Shown here one piece after another: positions 44,399 to 51,888 of a DNA stretch of 64,000 nt. Source of the stretch: an uncultured Chloroflexota bacterium (lineage in GTDB: Bacteria; Chloroflexota; Anaerolineae; Anaerolineales; Anaerolineaceae). A program made the position numbers and the translations under genes. The stretch covers positions 1-64,000 of the forward strand of contig CADACE010000011.1 of assembly GCA_902786265.1 (NCBI GenBank), in the 5' to 3' direction. Below the pieces are notes generated by a model, which saw nothing but the letters and a program-made list of their open reading frames with translations, ran no database searches and had not been told where the DNA came from. The number at the start of each line of letters is the position of its first letter. Position 1 is the first letter of the stretch.

Positions 44399-44705
44399 CC
44401 TGGTTTAAAAAATTCATGCACTTTTCATTAAGCTTTCGGGATTCGGTTCCGGGTCCGGTTTTGAAAGAAAATTATTTTTCCGTATTTTCATTTGAAAGCC
44501 ATGGAACATCCTCTATTAAATAGCTTAGATCAGACAGTTATTATTTTACGAATGAGCCGAAAGAATAAGAGATCCTGAGGGAATAGAAAAATACTCTCCG
44601 GCGTTTATGCCTCGAAGCAGCACTCCCCTGGGACGGCTTATAAATTATGCCGGGGTGATTGTTCCCTTCGTGTATTTCAACTTGATTTTATCTGTATCCT
44701 TTATA

Positions 44706-44740
44706 AAAAATAACCGCGGCTCAGATGAGCCGCGGTTATT
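44706..44740 (-). terminator. Terminator of the orphan sugar-binding protein
   Basis: A perfect 14-bp stem AATAACCGCGGCTC / GAGCCGCGGTTATT with a 4-base loop is followed on the minus strand by T-rich sequence. Confidence 0.9.
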
Positions 44741-44762
44741 TGTGTTTTATATCAATTATGAA

Positions 44763-45701
44763 TTAGTAAACGGTATTTTCCGGATCAAGCCATTCATTGA
44801 CATTTTCAGCGGAAACGATGGTTGTCGGGATGACAACGACCGGTTCAGCTTCGCCGCCCTCGAGGAGGGTGATGGCTGTCTTGATGGCATCGATGACCAT
44901 GGACGGGCTGTACAGCGCGGAAGCAGCACCGAGGTCAGCATATTCCGGATCTGCGATCATGCGGAAGTATTCCTGCATACCGCCGCCACCGGTGATGGCT
45001 TTGATGTCAGTGCGGCCGGCTTCGGTAATAGCCTGGATCGCGCCGATGGAGGTTTCATCATCCATGGAGAACACGGCATCAATCTTCTCATATTTTTCGA
45101 GCAAGTCAGCCATATCCTTCAGGCCGTCATCGCGGGTGAAGGCATCTTCCTGGGATTCAAAGATATTGCTGGTATCGTAACCGATCTCGGTAAGATAATC
45201 ATAGAAGCCCTGTTTGCGCAGCTGGCAGACGGAACCAGAGGACGGGACATCCAGGACCGCGATCACGGCAGCGTCACCGACTTTGTCAGTGATATACTTC
45301 GCGGACTGGTAACCCATGTCGTAGTTGTCACCGGTGACTTTGTAGATACCTTCGCAGTCGACATCAACATCGAAGTTGACGACCGGGATACCTGCATCGA
45401 TAACTTCCTGAATAGCGGTTTCCATACCGGACCACTGCGGCCAGGAGACGACAACATCAGCGCCCCAGGCAACCAGGTCTTCCAGGTTCGCGGCCATTTC
45501 AGCTGCGTCAGAAGAAACGGTCATGTTATATTCCAGGTTGTTGTCTTTGCAGTATTTTTCCGCATAATAAGCAACACCGGCAACCCAGCCATGAGTGACA
45601 TCAGGGGCAGCAATACCGACTTTGACACCATCAGCGGAAGCAACAGCAGCAATCGCAAGAACCATAACGACAGCAAGCATCAATGATACAAGTTTCTTCA
45701 T
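44763..45701 (-). CDS. Ribose-type ABC sugar-binding protein (orphan)
   Basis: The 312-residue type I periplasmic-binding-fold protein has signal peptide MKKLVSLMLAVVMVLAIAAV with cleavage near ASADG and no lipobox. VKVGIAAPDVTHGWVAGVAY and MDDETSIGAIQAITEAGRTD are typical of RbsB/XylF-like proteins. It has its own promoter, an operator-like palindrome and a terminator, and no permease or ATPase gene beside it, so it either works with a transporter elsewhere or feeds a sensor. Substrate is unknown. Confidence 0.87.
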   Translation of the reverse strand: MKKLVSLMLAVVMVLAIAAVASADGVKVGIAAPDVTHGWVAGVAYYAEKYCKDNNLEYNMTVSSDAAEMAANLEDLVAWGADVVVSWPQWSGMETAIQEVIDAGIPVVNFDVDVDCEGIYKVTGDNYDMGYQSAKYITDKVGDAAVIAVLDVPSSGSVCQLRKQGFYDYLTEIGYDTSNIFESQEDAFTRDDGLKDMADLLEKYEKIDAVFSMDDETSIGAIQAITEAGRTDIKAITGGGGMQEYFRMIADPEYADLGAASALYSPSMVIDAIKTAITLLEGGEAEPVVVIPTTIVSAENVNEWLDPENTVY

Positions 45702-45738
45702 ATTTTCTCCTTTTGATTTATATCAATGAAAACAATAC

Positions 45739-45757
45739 TGTACTGCACTCCAGTACA
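45739..45757. promoter_or_regulatory. TGTACTG-N5-CAGTACA operator-like palindrome
   Basis: A perfect 7-bp inverted repeat with a 5-base centre lies over the predicted transcription start of the sugar-binding protein gene. The position suits a LacI- or ROK-type repressor; no candidate regulator gene is adjacent. Confidence 0.5.
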
Positions 45758-45762
45758 ATTTC

Positions 45763-45790
45763 ATGCTACCACAAAATCATGAATTGTCAA
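45763..45790 (-). promoter_or_regulatory. Promoter of the orphan sugar-binding protein
   Basis: Minus strand: -35 TTGACA (45790-45785), 16-bp spacer, -10 TAGCAT (45768-45763). Confidence 0.65.
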
Positions 45791-45849
45791 TGCTGATTTA
45801 TTTCCGGATTTATAGGAATTGGCTGTTATCCCAATCTGTTACCCGGAGC

Positions 45850-45884
45850 AACAGCACCTGATACAAGCTGTATGAGGTGCTGTT
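45850..45884. repeat. Palindromic intergenic element, copy C (short form)
   Basis: AACAGCACCTGATACA (45850-45865) faces TGTATGAGGTGCTGTT (45869-45884), with one mismatch. It keeps the outer arms of copy B but lacks the inner GTACC part, as if the tip of the hairpin had been deleted. Confidence 0.8.
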
Positions 45885-45926
45885 GTTCTCCTGAATGGAG
45901 TGAGTCTGGGAACCTGTCCCCGTGAC

Positions 45927-47642
45927 TCACTTGATCTTTATGACCGGGCGGACGCAGTCCTCTGAACTGTACACGTAGATCCCGTTTGTATGGATCGTCC
46001 CGTCGGTATAGACATAAGCCGCGTTTTGGATATCAAACCCGTTATCCCGAAGCCACCAGTTTGCGAAACCGTCTTCCGTATCAGCTCCCCGGCCGGAAGC
46101 ATAGGCGGTCACTTCAACCCGGCGGCTTTCATCGGAATCAAAATATTGACCGGCCTCTTCTACGCTCAAAAGGTATACGAAATCCTCCGTATCGGGGCTT
46201 CCGGAATTCGAAATATTCACAGTCTGCAGACGTGCCTGTTCCTCCGCGGAAAAAGCGTCATTATAAAATATATCGTTCAGCCAATGCCGCAAGTCGCTGT
46301 TTTCCCAGTCCGTCCCCTCCGGGTCATCATGATATGAATGAACATCCAGAGCGTAACGGCTTATCAGCGTCATCGTATCATCCTCACGGTCAAGAATGAT
46401 CCATTCGATCGGCTCTCTGCCGTTATCCAGGTTATTATCCTGCTCATATTGACCGAATTCAAAGACCGAACCTACCACATAGAGCTCTTTTTCTTTATCC
46501 TTTTGTTCGGCTAATAATTGTTCTGCCTCGGAAGCCTTTTCACTGCTGTCCCTATAGGCATTCAGGGCTGAAAACGCGGCTGCTGCTTCTTCATATTTTT
46601 TCTCGTTCAGCAATCTGACAGCGATCTGATAATCTCTTTCAACGATAGCCAGCTCACATTCCTGGATCTTGCCCTTGCTGTCCATAAACCCGTTTAATTC
46701 GGCAAACAGTTCAGCCGCCTCAGTATATTCCCCTTTTCTCATTAGATCGGAAGCGCGATTGTATTTCGATAACGGGATTATGCCAAATATCATACCGCAG
46801 GCGATGGCAATCGCCAGCAGCACCCCGGCTCCGATCAAAAATGACCGTTTCTGCCGGGCAGAAGCAATTTTTTCCATATCGGAAATCAGATTGCGGCACA
46901 GATCAGCTTTCTGCCCCGCATCTTTCCATTCCCGAATGGAATTATATTGTTCAAAAGCATCCTGAAGCTGTTGGATATTCGTACATTCCAAAGGATTCGG
47001 GGCATCCTCGTAAATTTTATCTTTGCGCGCCGTCTCGGCTTTTTCGATGCAGATGCTCCGTTTTTCAACCGAATCTTTATATCCGTTAAGGCACGCATAT
47101 GCATCCGCGGCCGCCTGCCAGCCTTGTTCATCCGCTGCTTCAGCCATTAATGATTCAGCTTTATCATAAAGCGAATTCTGCTTATCGGACTCCAGCTTTT
47201 CAAGACATTGCTGCGACAGCTGTTCAGAATCGCGGTATGCAGAAATCTGGCGGAACATCTCAGCAGCGACAACCAAATCGGTTTCATCTTTCGCGCCGAT
47301 CATCCGCTGTTTTGCGCGGAGGTAATAATTTTCATAAGGCGCTTGTTTCAGGAATGTTTTAATTCCCGGCTCCGAATAATACAAAGCGTATTTGTAATTA
47401 TCCGACCCGGTATAGACTGATTCCGTATAAAGCAGGTCATTCGGTTCTTTCAGATGATATTCGGCGAGCAGTTTTCCAAGGTATGCGGGTCCATATCCCG
47501 GAAGCAAATGAAGGACATAATTACAGCATTCATCAGCCTGCTGAAAATCACCGGACTGCAGGAACGCATTCATCCGCGCTAAAACAACGTTTATCTCACT
47601 ATAATCTCTGCCTGCGTAATTATTTTCCACTTGATTTTCCAT
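45927..47642 (-). CDS. TPR-like repeat membrane protein with C-terminal DUF6273-type domain
   Basis: The 571-residue protein has an N-terminal region of helical repeats recurring about every 50 residues (for example YEEAAAAFSALNAYRDS and YTEAAELFAELNGFMDSKGK), on both sides of one transmembrane helix at about residues 265-290. The C-terminal third (about 390-571: FEFGQYEQDNN, PIEWIILDRE, LRHWLNDIFYNDAFS, WWLRDNGFD, CVRPVIKIK) is the DUF6273 type found in many gut bacteria, thought to be an extracytoplasmic ligand- or glycan-related fold. Topology suggests a cytoplasmic half and an external half. Function unknown. It stands alone. Confidence 0.75.
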   Translation of the reverse strand: MENQVENNYAGRDYSEINVVLARMNAFLQSGDFQQADECCNYVLHLLPGYGPAYLGKLLAEYHLKEPNDLLYTESVYTGSDNYKYALYYSEPGIKTFLKQAPYENYYLRAKQRMIGAKDETDLVVAAEMFRQISAYRDSEQLSQQCLEKLESDKQNSLYDKAESLMAEAADEQGWQAAADAYACLNGYKDSVEKRSICIEKAETARKDKIYEDAPNPLECTNIQQLQDAFEQYNSIREWKDAGQKADLCRNLISDMEKIASARQKRSFLIGAGVLLAIAIACGMIFGIIPLSKYNRASDLMRKGEYTEAAELFAELNGFMDSKGKIQECELAIVERDYQIAVRLLNEKKYEEAAAAFSALNAYRDSSEKASEAEQLLAEQKDKEKELYVVGSVFEFGQYEQDNNLDNGREPIEWIILDREDDTMTLISRYALDVHSYHDDPEGTDWENSDLRHWLNDIFYNDAFSAEEQARLQTVNISNSGSPDTEDFVYLLSVEEAGQYFDSDESRRVEVTAYASGRGADTEDGFANWWLRDNGFDIQNAAYVYTDGTIHTNGIYVYSSEDCVRPVIKIK

Positions 47643-47721
47643 CCTGATACCAGCGGTTTTTGTTTTAATTGTGCAACAAGTATATCATAATTAGAAACAG
47701 AATGATCCGTACAAGCCCGTT

Positions 47722-48399
47722 TCAGATTTTGAACGCCTTATCGACAGGCAGGGAACAGATGATTGCCTGCGCCTCGGAACGAATGCCATGCTCCGAATTA
47801 ATGCTTTCCAGAATCGCGTCTCTCAATGAGCTCGGCGCAAGGATCGCAATGATCTCTTTTTCCGGATCGAGATGGATCCCGAAATTATCCTCAAACTGCT
47901 CCGCACCCATCATACGTGAACGGATCACGGTTCCTCCGGTAGCGCCGGCTTTCCGTGCTGTCTGCATGACGACATCCGTATACCCCTGCTTGACGGCTGC
48001 CAGCAGCAGGCTGTGATCAAATTCATTTTTCATTTTTTCCTCTTTTTCAGGGAAGGGTAACTCCTCTGCCCCTTCGATCAAAGCTGTTGAGATCAGGTTA
48101 TTCACCGCGGACAAATGCAGCTGCATCATCAGACCTCTGCTGCGGCTGATTTCCCACAATCCGGCATCAATAGCGCTGGTAAGGCTCAATACGGCTTTCC
48201 GTGTTCCCATACTGAGAATAACGTCTTTTTCTTTATTGTTCAGTCCCAGCACATCCAGCATTTCAGAAGTCGCGGTGCCGACACCGGTAAACTCCAGATG
48301 GAAATTCACCTGATGGCGGTTAAAAAATTGCACAAGTTTTTTACCCTTACCCCGTTCAAGTATTGTAATGAGCAGCTCGACCCGATTGTAATCGTCCAT
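47722..48399 (-). CDS. Two-domain PII-like protein
   Basis: The 225-residue protein is made of two GlnB/PII-type ferredoxin-like domains. The second (about 125-220) is clearest, with HSLLLAAVKQGYTDVVMQTARKAGATGGTVI and GIHLDPEKEIIAILAPSS. The first (about 5-110) has a similar opening (VELLITILERGKGKKLVQFF) and Gly-rich turns. The uridylylated T-loop Tyr of classical PII is not evident. It starts 26 bases after the DUF1538 membrane protein, so it is probably a cytoplasmic regulator or gate of that protein. Confidence 0.8.
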   Translation of the reverse strand: MDDYNRVELLITILERGKGKKLVQFFNRHQVNFHLEFTGVGTATSEMLDVLGLNNKEKDVILSMGTRKAVLSLTSAIDAGLWEISRSRGLMMQLHLSAVNNLISTALIEGAEELPFPEKEEKMKNEFDHSLLLAAVKQGYTDVVMQTARKAGATGGTVIRSRMMGAEQFEDNFGIHLDPEKEIIAILAPSSLRDAILESINSEHGIRSEAQAIICSLPVDKAFKI

Positions 48400-48425
48400 G
48401 GTTCACTTCCGTTTTCCAGATTTTC

Positions 48426-49931
48426 TTAGTAATACACGATGGTATCAGGCACAATACGCATGGCCTCTGTCTTTTGCTTCCGGCGCTGACGCTGACGGAT
48501 GCTGCTGTAAAGACCGATACTCTGAATGGTGATCAGAGGTGTCATCGCTACCATGGCTACAATGCCAAAGGCGTCCGTCATGATATTCCCGCCCAGAGCG
48601 GTACAGGCACCAACCGCGAAAGGCAAAATAAAAGTCGAGGTCATCGGACCGCTCGCCACACCGCCGGAGTCAAAGGCGACGGATGTATAGAGGGAGGGTA
48701 CAAAGAAACTGATCACCAGAGACAGCGCGTATCCGGCATAAAGGAAAGGCTGAATCGGAATACCGGTCAAGACCCGCAGCATGGAGATCCCTACAGAAAC
48801 AGCCACGCCGATCGAAAGCCCCAGCCCGATGGACCTTTGTGAGATCGCGCCGTTTGATATTTCTTCCACCTGTTTTTTCAAAACGACCACCGCAGGTTCC
48901 GCCGCCACGACAAAATAACCGAACAGCGCGCCGACCGGTATCAGCAACGCTTTCCGATCCGAGGCAGCGATGATAGACCCGATCAAATTTCCCGCGGGCA
49001 TAAAACCGACATTCGCGGCGGTAAGGAACATCACCAGCCCCGTATAGGTATAGATCATCCCGATGATGATCCGGATCATCTGATGCTTCCGAAAACGACG
49101 GAAGATAGCCTGGAACAGGACGAACATCACAATGATCGGGGAAAATGCCATTCCGACTTCCTTTGCAAAAATCGGGAGACCGTTAATGATCGCTGTCAGG
49201 GCATCTTTTGTGGAAACGATCTCAGCGATCTCCACAGGCGTAGTCGTTGCTTCGGGAGAATAGAAAATGCTCAGGATCAGGACAGAAATGATCGGTCCGA
49301 TGCTGCATAAGGCGACCAGACCGAAACTGTCTGTCCTGGTGTTTTTATCACTGTTGATAACAGCCAGACCGGCTCCCATCGCCATAATAAACGGCACAGT
49401 GACCGGTCCCGTGGTAACGCCGCCGGAGTCAAAAGCCGCGGGAATAAAAGAGGCCGGAGCAAAAGAAGCCAGAATAAAAACCATCGAATAGAATATCAGA
49501 AACAGCCTGGTCAGCTTCCACCGCACCCGGATGCGCAGCATGGCAACAGCCAGAAAAAATCCGACGCCCAGGGCTACCGAAAAGATCAGTGTCATATTCG
49601 GAATGGACGGGATCTGTTCCGCCAGAACCGAAAGATCCGGTTCTGCAATCGTGATGATCGTCCCCAATATAAAACATAAAATCAGCGGGATCCAGATTTT
49701 TTTTGCTTTGCTCATCTCTGCCCCGATACCCTCTCCCAGAGGAGTCATCGACATACCGGCTCCGAGCGTAAACAAAGCCATACCGAAAATCAAAAACACG
49801 GCACCGAAGAGAAACAATACCAGCACCCCGGAATTGAAAGGCGCGATCGAGACACTCAAAACAAGAACAATGCCGAAAATCGGCAGGACACTGCTGACAG
49901 ATTCGAGAATTTTTTCTTTGAGCTGATCCAA
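48426..49931 (-). CDS. DUF1538 integral membrane protein (putative transporter)
   Basis: It encodes 501 residues from a TTG start with GGAGG five bases upstream. About twelve membrane segments form two homologous halves. Each half contains the same signature, AAFDSGGVTTGPVTVPF near the middle and VAFDSGGVASGPMTSTF near the end, and each half opens with an SVS/SVG-rich helix. This internal duplication and the Gly/Ser-rich loops are typical of transport proteins. The family has no agreed substrate. It is co-transcribed with the PII-like protein. Confidence 0.85.
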   Translation of the reverse strand: MDQLKEKILESVSSVLPIFGIVLVLSVSIAPFNSGVLVLFLFGAVFLIFGMALFTLGAGMSMTPLGEGIGAEMSKAKKIWIPLILCFILGTIITIAEPDLSVLAEQIPSIPNMTLIFSVALGVGFFLAVAMLRIRVRWKLTRLFLIFYSMVFILASFAPASFIPAAFDSGGVTTGPVTVPFIMAMGAGLAVINSDKNTRTDSFGLVALCSIGPIISVLILSIFYSPEATTTPVEIAEIVSTKDALTAIINGLPIFAKEVGMAFSPIIVMFVLFQAIFRRFRKHQMIRIIIGMIYTYTGLVMFLTAANVGFMPAGNLIGSIIAASDRKALLIPVGALFGYFVVAAEPAVVVLKKQVEEISNGAISQRSIGLGLSIGVAVSVGISMLRVLTGIPIQPFLYAGYALSLVISFFVPSLYTSVAFDSGGVASGPMTSTFILPFAVGACTALGGNIMTDAFGIVAMVAMTPLITIQSIGLYSSIRQRQRRKQKTEAMRIVPDTIVYY

Positions 49932-49967
49932 AACAACCTCCGGCTTCCATTATAACGGATGATATCC

Positions 49968-50000
49968 GATTTAGGGCTCATTAGGGATTAGATTTCAGGA
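49968..50000. repeat. Short heptamer repeat (GGGATTA type)
   Basis: TTAGGGC, CATTAGG, GATTAGA and TTTCAGG units lie between the divergent DUF1538 and lipoprotein genes. Confidence 0.4.
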
Positions 50001-50048
50001 TGCATTATGGGATCCGGGAGAAGAGAATATGTAAAATCAATATTGTTT

Positions 50049-50077
50049 TTCTCAATTGTCAGGTTTTTCGATATAAT
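50049..50077 (+). promoter_or_regulatory. Promoter implying a leaderless mRNA
   Basis: -35 TTCTCA (50049-50054), 17-bp spacer, -10 TATAAT (50072-50077). The expected start point falls at 50083-50085, on the ATG at 50084, and no Shine-Dalgarno sequence precedes the ATG. Confidence 0.55.
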
Positions 50078-50083
50078 AGAACC

Positions 50084-51358
50084 ATGAATCGGAAAACAAT
50101 AATCATACTGATATCTTTTATTTTTGTCCTGTCGATCATAGCCGGATGCAATTTGCCGTCCGAAAAAGACAAAGCAGCCGGTTATTTGCGTCAGACCGCG
50201 ACAGCGGAGGCAATTGAATACCTTGTCCAAACAGCACAGGCTGAAATTGCTTTTGTCCCCGAAACACAGGCAGAGACTGTGCAGGACGAAGAAGGTGATG
50301 AAGGGATGATCTCCCGGCCTTCATCCTCAGAAGCTGAATCGCAGCCCGAATCGACAGCGGAGCCGACCGCGACGCCCGATCCCAACCGGGAACCGCCCGA
50401 GCTTCCCGCGGTCTTTGAAACCGACCTGCTGCACAAACTTGACACACCCCATACGTACGAAGAAGATACATGTAAGGCGATCAAAAACCGCTGGGGAGAA
50501 GGCAAAGCGGAACCGGGCACGGTTGTGATGGCAATCATGTACCACAGCATTATCCGCGGTGAGGACACCAGCAGCATTTCCGACCCGATCCTGAGAGCGA
50601 ACACGGTAACCATTGACCAGCATAAACAGCTCATCCGCAATCTCTATGACCAGGGATTTACCGCCATCAATACGGAACAGTTTATTGCCTTCATGGAGAG
50701 CAATGAATATATCCCGGCACGTTCTGTCCTGCTGATACAGGATGACCGGCGCCATGAAGATAATTACCTTGAGCACTTCAAACCTTATTATGATGAATGG
50801 GGCTGGCAGGTCATCAACGGCTGGATCAGTTCCGATAACACGACACAGGAGCTCTGGGAAGAAAATGAACGGATGGAAGAGATCGGTTTGGTGGACCATC
50901 AGGCACACGGTGTTGTCCATAACATCAACATGGGCAATGATTCCAGCGACGAATTCCTGATCGGCGAACTCAAAGGCAGCAAAGACGCGATCGAAGCGCA
51001 CTTTCACAAAACGCCCCGTGCCATCATCTGGCCGGGAGGCGGGTACGGTTCACGGCCGATTGAAATTGCCAAGGAATACGGATATAAAGTCGGCTTCACC
51101 ACACATCCCCGCGGTCCGGTGATGTATAACTGGATCCCGCTGTGTGATGTGAATGACAACGCAAGACCCGCGTACCGGATGGACGGGAACATGGACCCGC
51201 TCTTCGTGATCCCGCGCTATTGGGACACGGACGCATCGGAGCATGTGGACACTGTCCGCCAAATCGGCAAAGCAGCCAAAGAATATTATTATTCCATCCG
51301 CCCCATCGAGCTGGAATACTACGACATTGTTTGCAAACCGGTTCTTGGAGATCTATAG
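50084..51358 (+). CDS. Polysaccharide deacetylase-like lipoprotein
   Basis: It encodes 424 residues from ATG 50084. The N-terminus is a lipoprotein signal (ISFIFVLSIIAGC), followed by an acidic Ser/Pro/Thr-rich linker. The catalytic part has VVMAIMYHSI, LIQDDRR in place of the usual TFDDG motif, and DHQAHGVVHN with the HxxxH metal pair, then IIWPGGGYGSRPIEIAKEYGY, all in the NodB order. It probably removes acetyl groups from cell-wall or capsule sugars at the cell surface. The altered first motif makes activity less certain. It lies just before the HIT and LysM-M23 genes on the same strand. Confidence 0.8.
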   Translation: MNRKTIIILISFIFVLSIIAGCNLPSEKDKAAGYLRQTATAEAIEYLVQTAQAEIAFVPETQAETVQDEEGDEGMISRPSSSEAESQPESTAEPTATPDPNREPPELPAVFETDLLHKLDTPHTYEEDTCKAIKNRWGEGKAEPGTVVMAIMYHSIIRGEDTSSISDPILRANTVTIDQHKQLIRNLYDQGFTAINTEQFIAFMESNEYIPARSVLLIQDDRRHEDNYLEHFKPYYDEWGWQVINGWISSDNTTQELWEENERMEEIGLVDHQAHGVVHNINMGNDSSDEFLIGELKGSKDAIEAHFHKTPRAIIWPGGGYGSRPIEIAKEYGYKVGFTTHPRGPVMYNWIPLCDVNDNARPAYRMDGNMDPLFVIPRYWDTDASEHVDTVRQIGKAAKEYYYSIRPIELEYYDIVCKPVLGDL

Positions 51359-51360
51359 TC

Positions 51361-51478
51361 AGGGATTAAGGATTAGGGATTAGGGATTAGTGGTTTGGAT
51401 TCAGAGGAATTAGGGCAGGATGTAATGCCTGCAGACCATGCCATTTCTTATTTCTTACTTCTTATTTCTTATTTTTAA
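51361..51478. repeat. Composite heptamer element, reverse orientation of 3282-3426
   Basis: 51361-51390 holds GGGATTA 7-mers; 51442-51478 holds TTCTTAT/TTCTTAC 7-mers. Reverse-complemented, this is the GAAATAA-then-CCTAATC order of the element at 3282-3426. It fills the gap before the HIT gene. Confidence 0.75.
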
Positions 51479-51490
51479 TGGAGGGTTTAT

Positions 51491-51838
51491 ATGGCAGAAG
51501 ATTGTATTTTTTGTAAAATTGCGAATCATCAGATTCCATCAGACTTTGTTTATGAAGATGACCTTGTCGTCGCTTTCCGGGATCTGAGCCCGGTCGCGCC
51601 GACCCATATTTTGATCGTCCCGAAGGAACATAAACTGAATCTTTCAGAATACGGGAAAGAAGATGAACAGCTTCTCGGACATATCCTCACGACCACTGCT
51701 CACATTGCCCGCGAGCTCGGTCTGGAAGAAAGCGGATACCGGGTCATCACAAATACCGGTCCGGATGCCGGGCAGTCCGTTATGCACACGCATTTCCATC
51801 TTCTGGGCGGACGGAAACTGAATTTCGACAAACAATAA
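51491..51838 (+). CDS. HIT-family (Hint-type) nucleotide hydrolase
   Basis: The 115-residue protein opens with CIFCKIANHQIPS, has HILIVPKEH in the middle, and ends with QSVMHTHFHLLGG, which contains the histidine triad HxHxH. Family members hydrolyse nucleoside phosphoramidates such as AMP-lysine. It is cytoplasmic, with GGAGG before the ATG. A hairpin (51850-51877) follows. Confidence 0.95.
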   Translation: MAEDCIFCKIANHQIPSDFVYEDDLVVAFRDLSPVAPTHILIVPKEHKLNLSEYGKEDEQLLGHILTTTAHIARELGLEESGYRVITNTGPDAGQSVMHTHFHLLGGRKLNFDKQ

Positions 51839-51849
51839 GAGCATAAATA

Positions 51850-51877
51850 CCGCGGAGGTTCATTGAACCTCTGCGGA
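51850..51877 (+). terminator. Hairpin between HIT gene and LysM-M23 lipoprotein
   Basis: CCGCGGAGGTTC pairs with GAACCTCTGCGG (one mismatch, 4-base loop). No long U-run follows. The next ATG is 12 bases after the stem, so it may also affect its translation. Confidence 0.5.
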
Positions 51878-51888
51878 TTTCTCACTGC

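Noticed and set aside
44400..44700. tRNA or small RNA before rplU
   Set aside because: No cloverleaf or strong stem could be found by eye; only AT-rich sequence with no clear structure.
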